Below, one piece after another: positions 5,918-6,014 of a stretch of DNA of 6,014 bases. The stretch is from Bacteroidota bacterium (GTDB lineage Bacteria > Bacteroidota > Bacteroidia > Bacteroidales > Bacteroidaceae). The notes under the pieces are model-generated. The model saw only the letters and a program-made list of their open reading frames with translations. It did not search any database and had not been told where the DNA came from. Where the stretch lies: NCBI GenBank assembly GCA_023458215.1, contig JAEXAJ010000052.1, positions 1-6,014 on the forward strand, written 5' to 3'. The position numbers and the translations under genes are program-made. The first letter of the stretch is position 1; the number at the start of each line of letters is the position of its first letter.

Positions 5918-6014
5918 ATTGATAAATCTTTCCGTATCTCTATTTCTATTTGACTTTCTAAGTAAATACACTCAAAAAACGTATAATCTATCAGCTATTC
6001 TAAATGAATTGAGC

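Noticed and set aside
1..6014. Mobile element, CRISPR array, tRNA or rRNA
   Set aside because: No transposase or integrase, terminal inverted repeats, regularly spaced repeats, or recognisable tRNA/rRNA sequence was found on either strand.

Overview
The window looks like chromosomal DNA of a Bacteroidales bacterium (Bacteroides or Parabacteroides type). The composition is moderately AT-rich. Shine-Dalgarno sequences are poor or absent. Several genes are preceded by the Bacteroidota -7 promoter element TAnnTTTG, twice as an exact TATCTTTG. The protein families also fit: AraC regulators with a DUF6597-type N-terminus, PAS-LuxR regulators and a HelD-like ATPase. No species assignment is possible from the sequence alone.

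Layout, left to right. (1) 1-649, minus: the N-terminal half of a MATE-family efflux transporter, cut by the window edge. (2) 650-887: a 238-bp gap that appears to be a long transporter leader, with a candidate promoter at its far end and several inverted repeats. (3) 888-1361, minus: a DinB-superfamily protein with a His metal triad. (4) 1445-2278, minus: an AraC-family regulator with its own promoter and a pair of direct repeats. (5) 2369-4420, minus: a 683-aa HelD-like UvrD/Rep-type ATPase, predicted to act on RNA polymerase. (6) 4421-4546: a divergent promoter region. (7) 4547-5140, plus: an orphan nucleotidyltransferase-fold protein. (8) 5141-5905, minus: a PAS-LuxR regulator whose stop codon abuts that of the nucleotidyltransferase with no bases between. 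(9) 5906-6014: its upstream region. No gene-free stretch exceeds 300 bp, and I see no rRNA, tRNA, CRISPR array, insertion sequence or recognisable intrinsic terminator.

How the genes may relate. The four leftward genes (helD-like, araC-like, dinB-like, MATE) lie head to tail, but each has its own candidate -7 element, so they look like single-gene units with possible read-through rather than one tight operon. An RNA-polymerase-recycling ATPase, a nucleotidyltransferase of the fold used by drug-modifying enzymes, a multidrug efflux family member and two one-component-type regulators suggest a stress or antibiotic-response neighbourhood. That reading is inference. Nothing here proves a new system. 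The items most worth checking are the regulatory architecture: the structured MATE leader, the AraC direct repeats, the divergent promoter with stacked GCTAT/ATAGC repeats, and two genes whose translation starts lie almost on top of their promoters.
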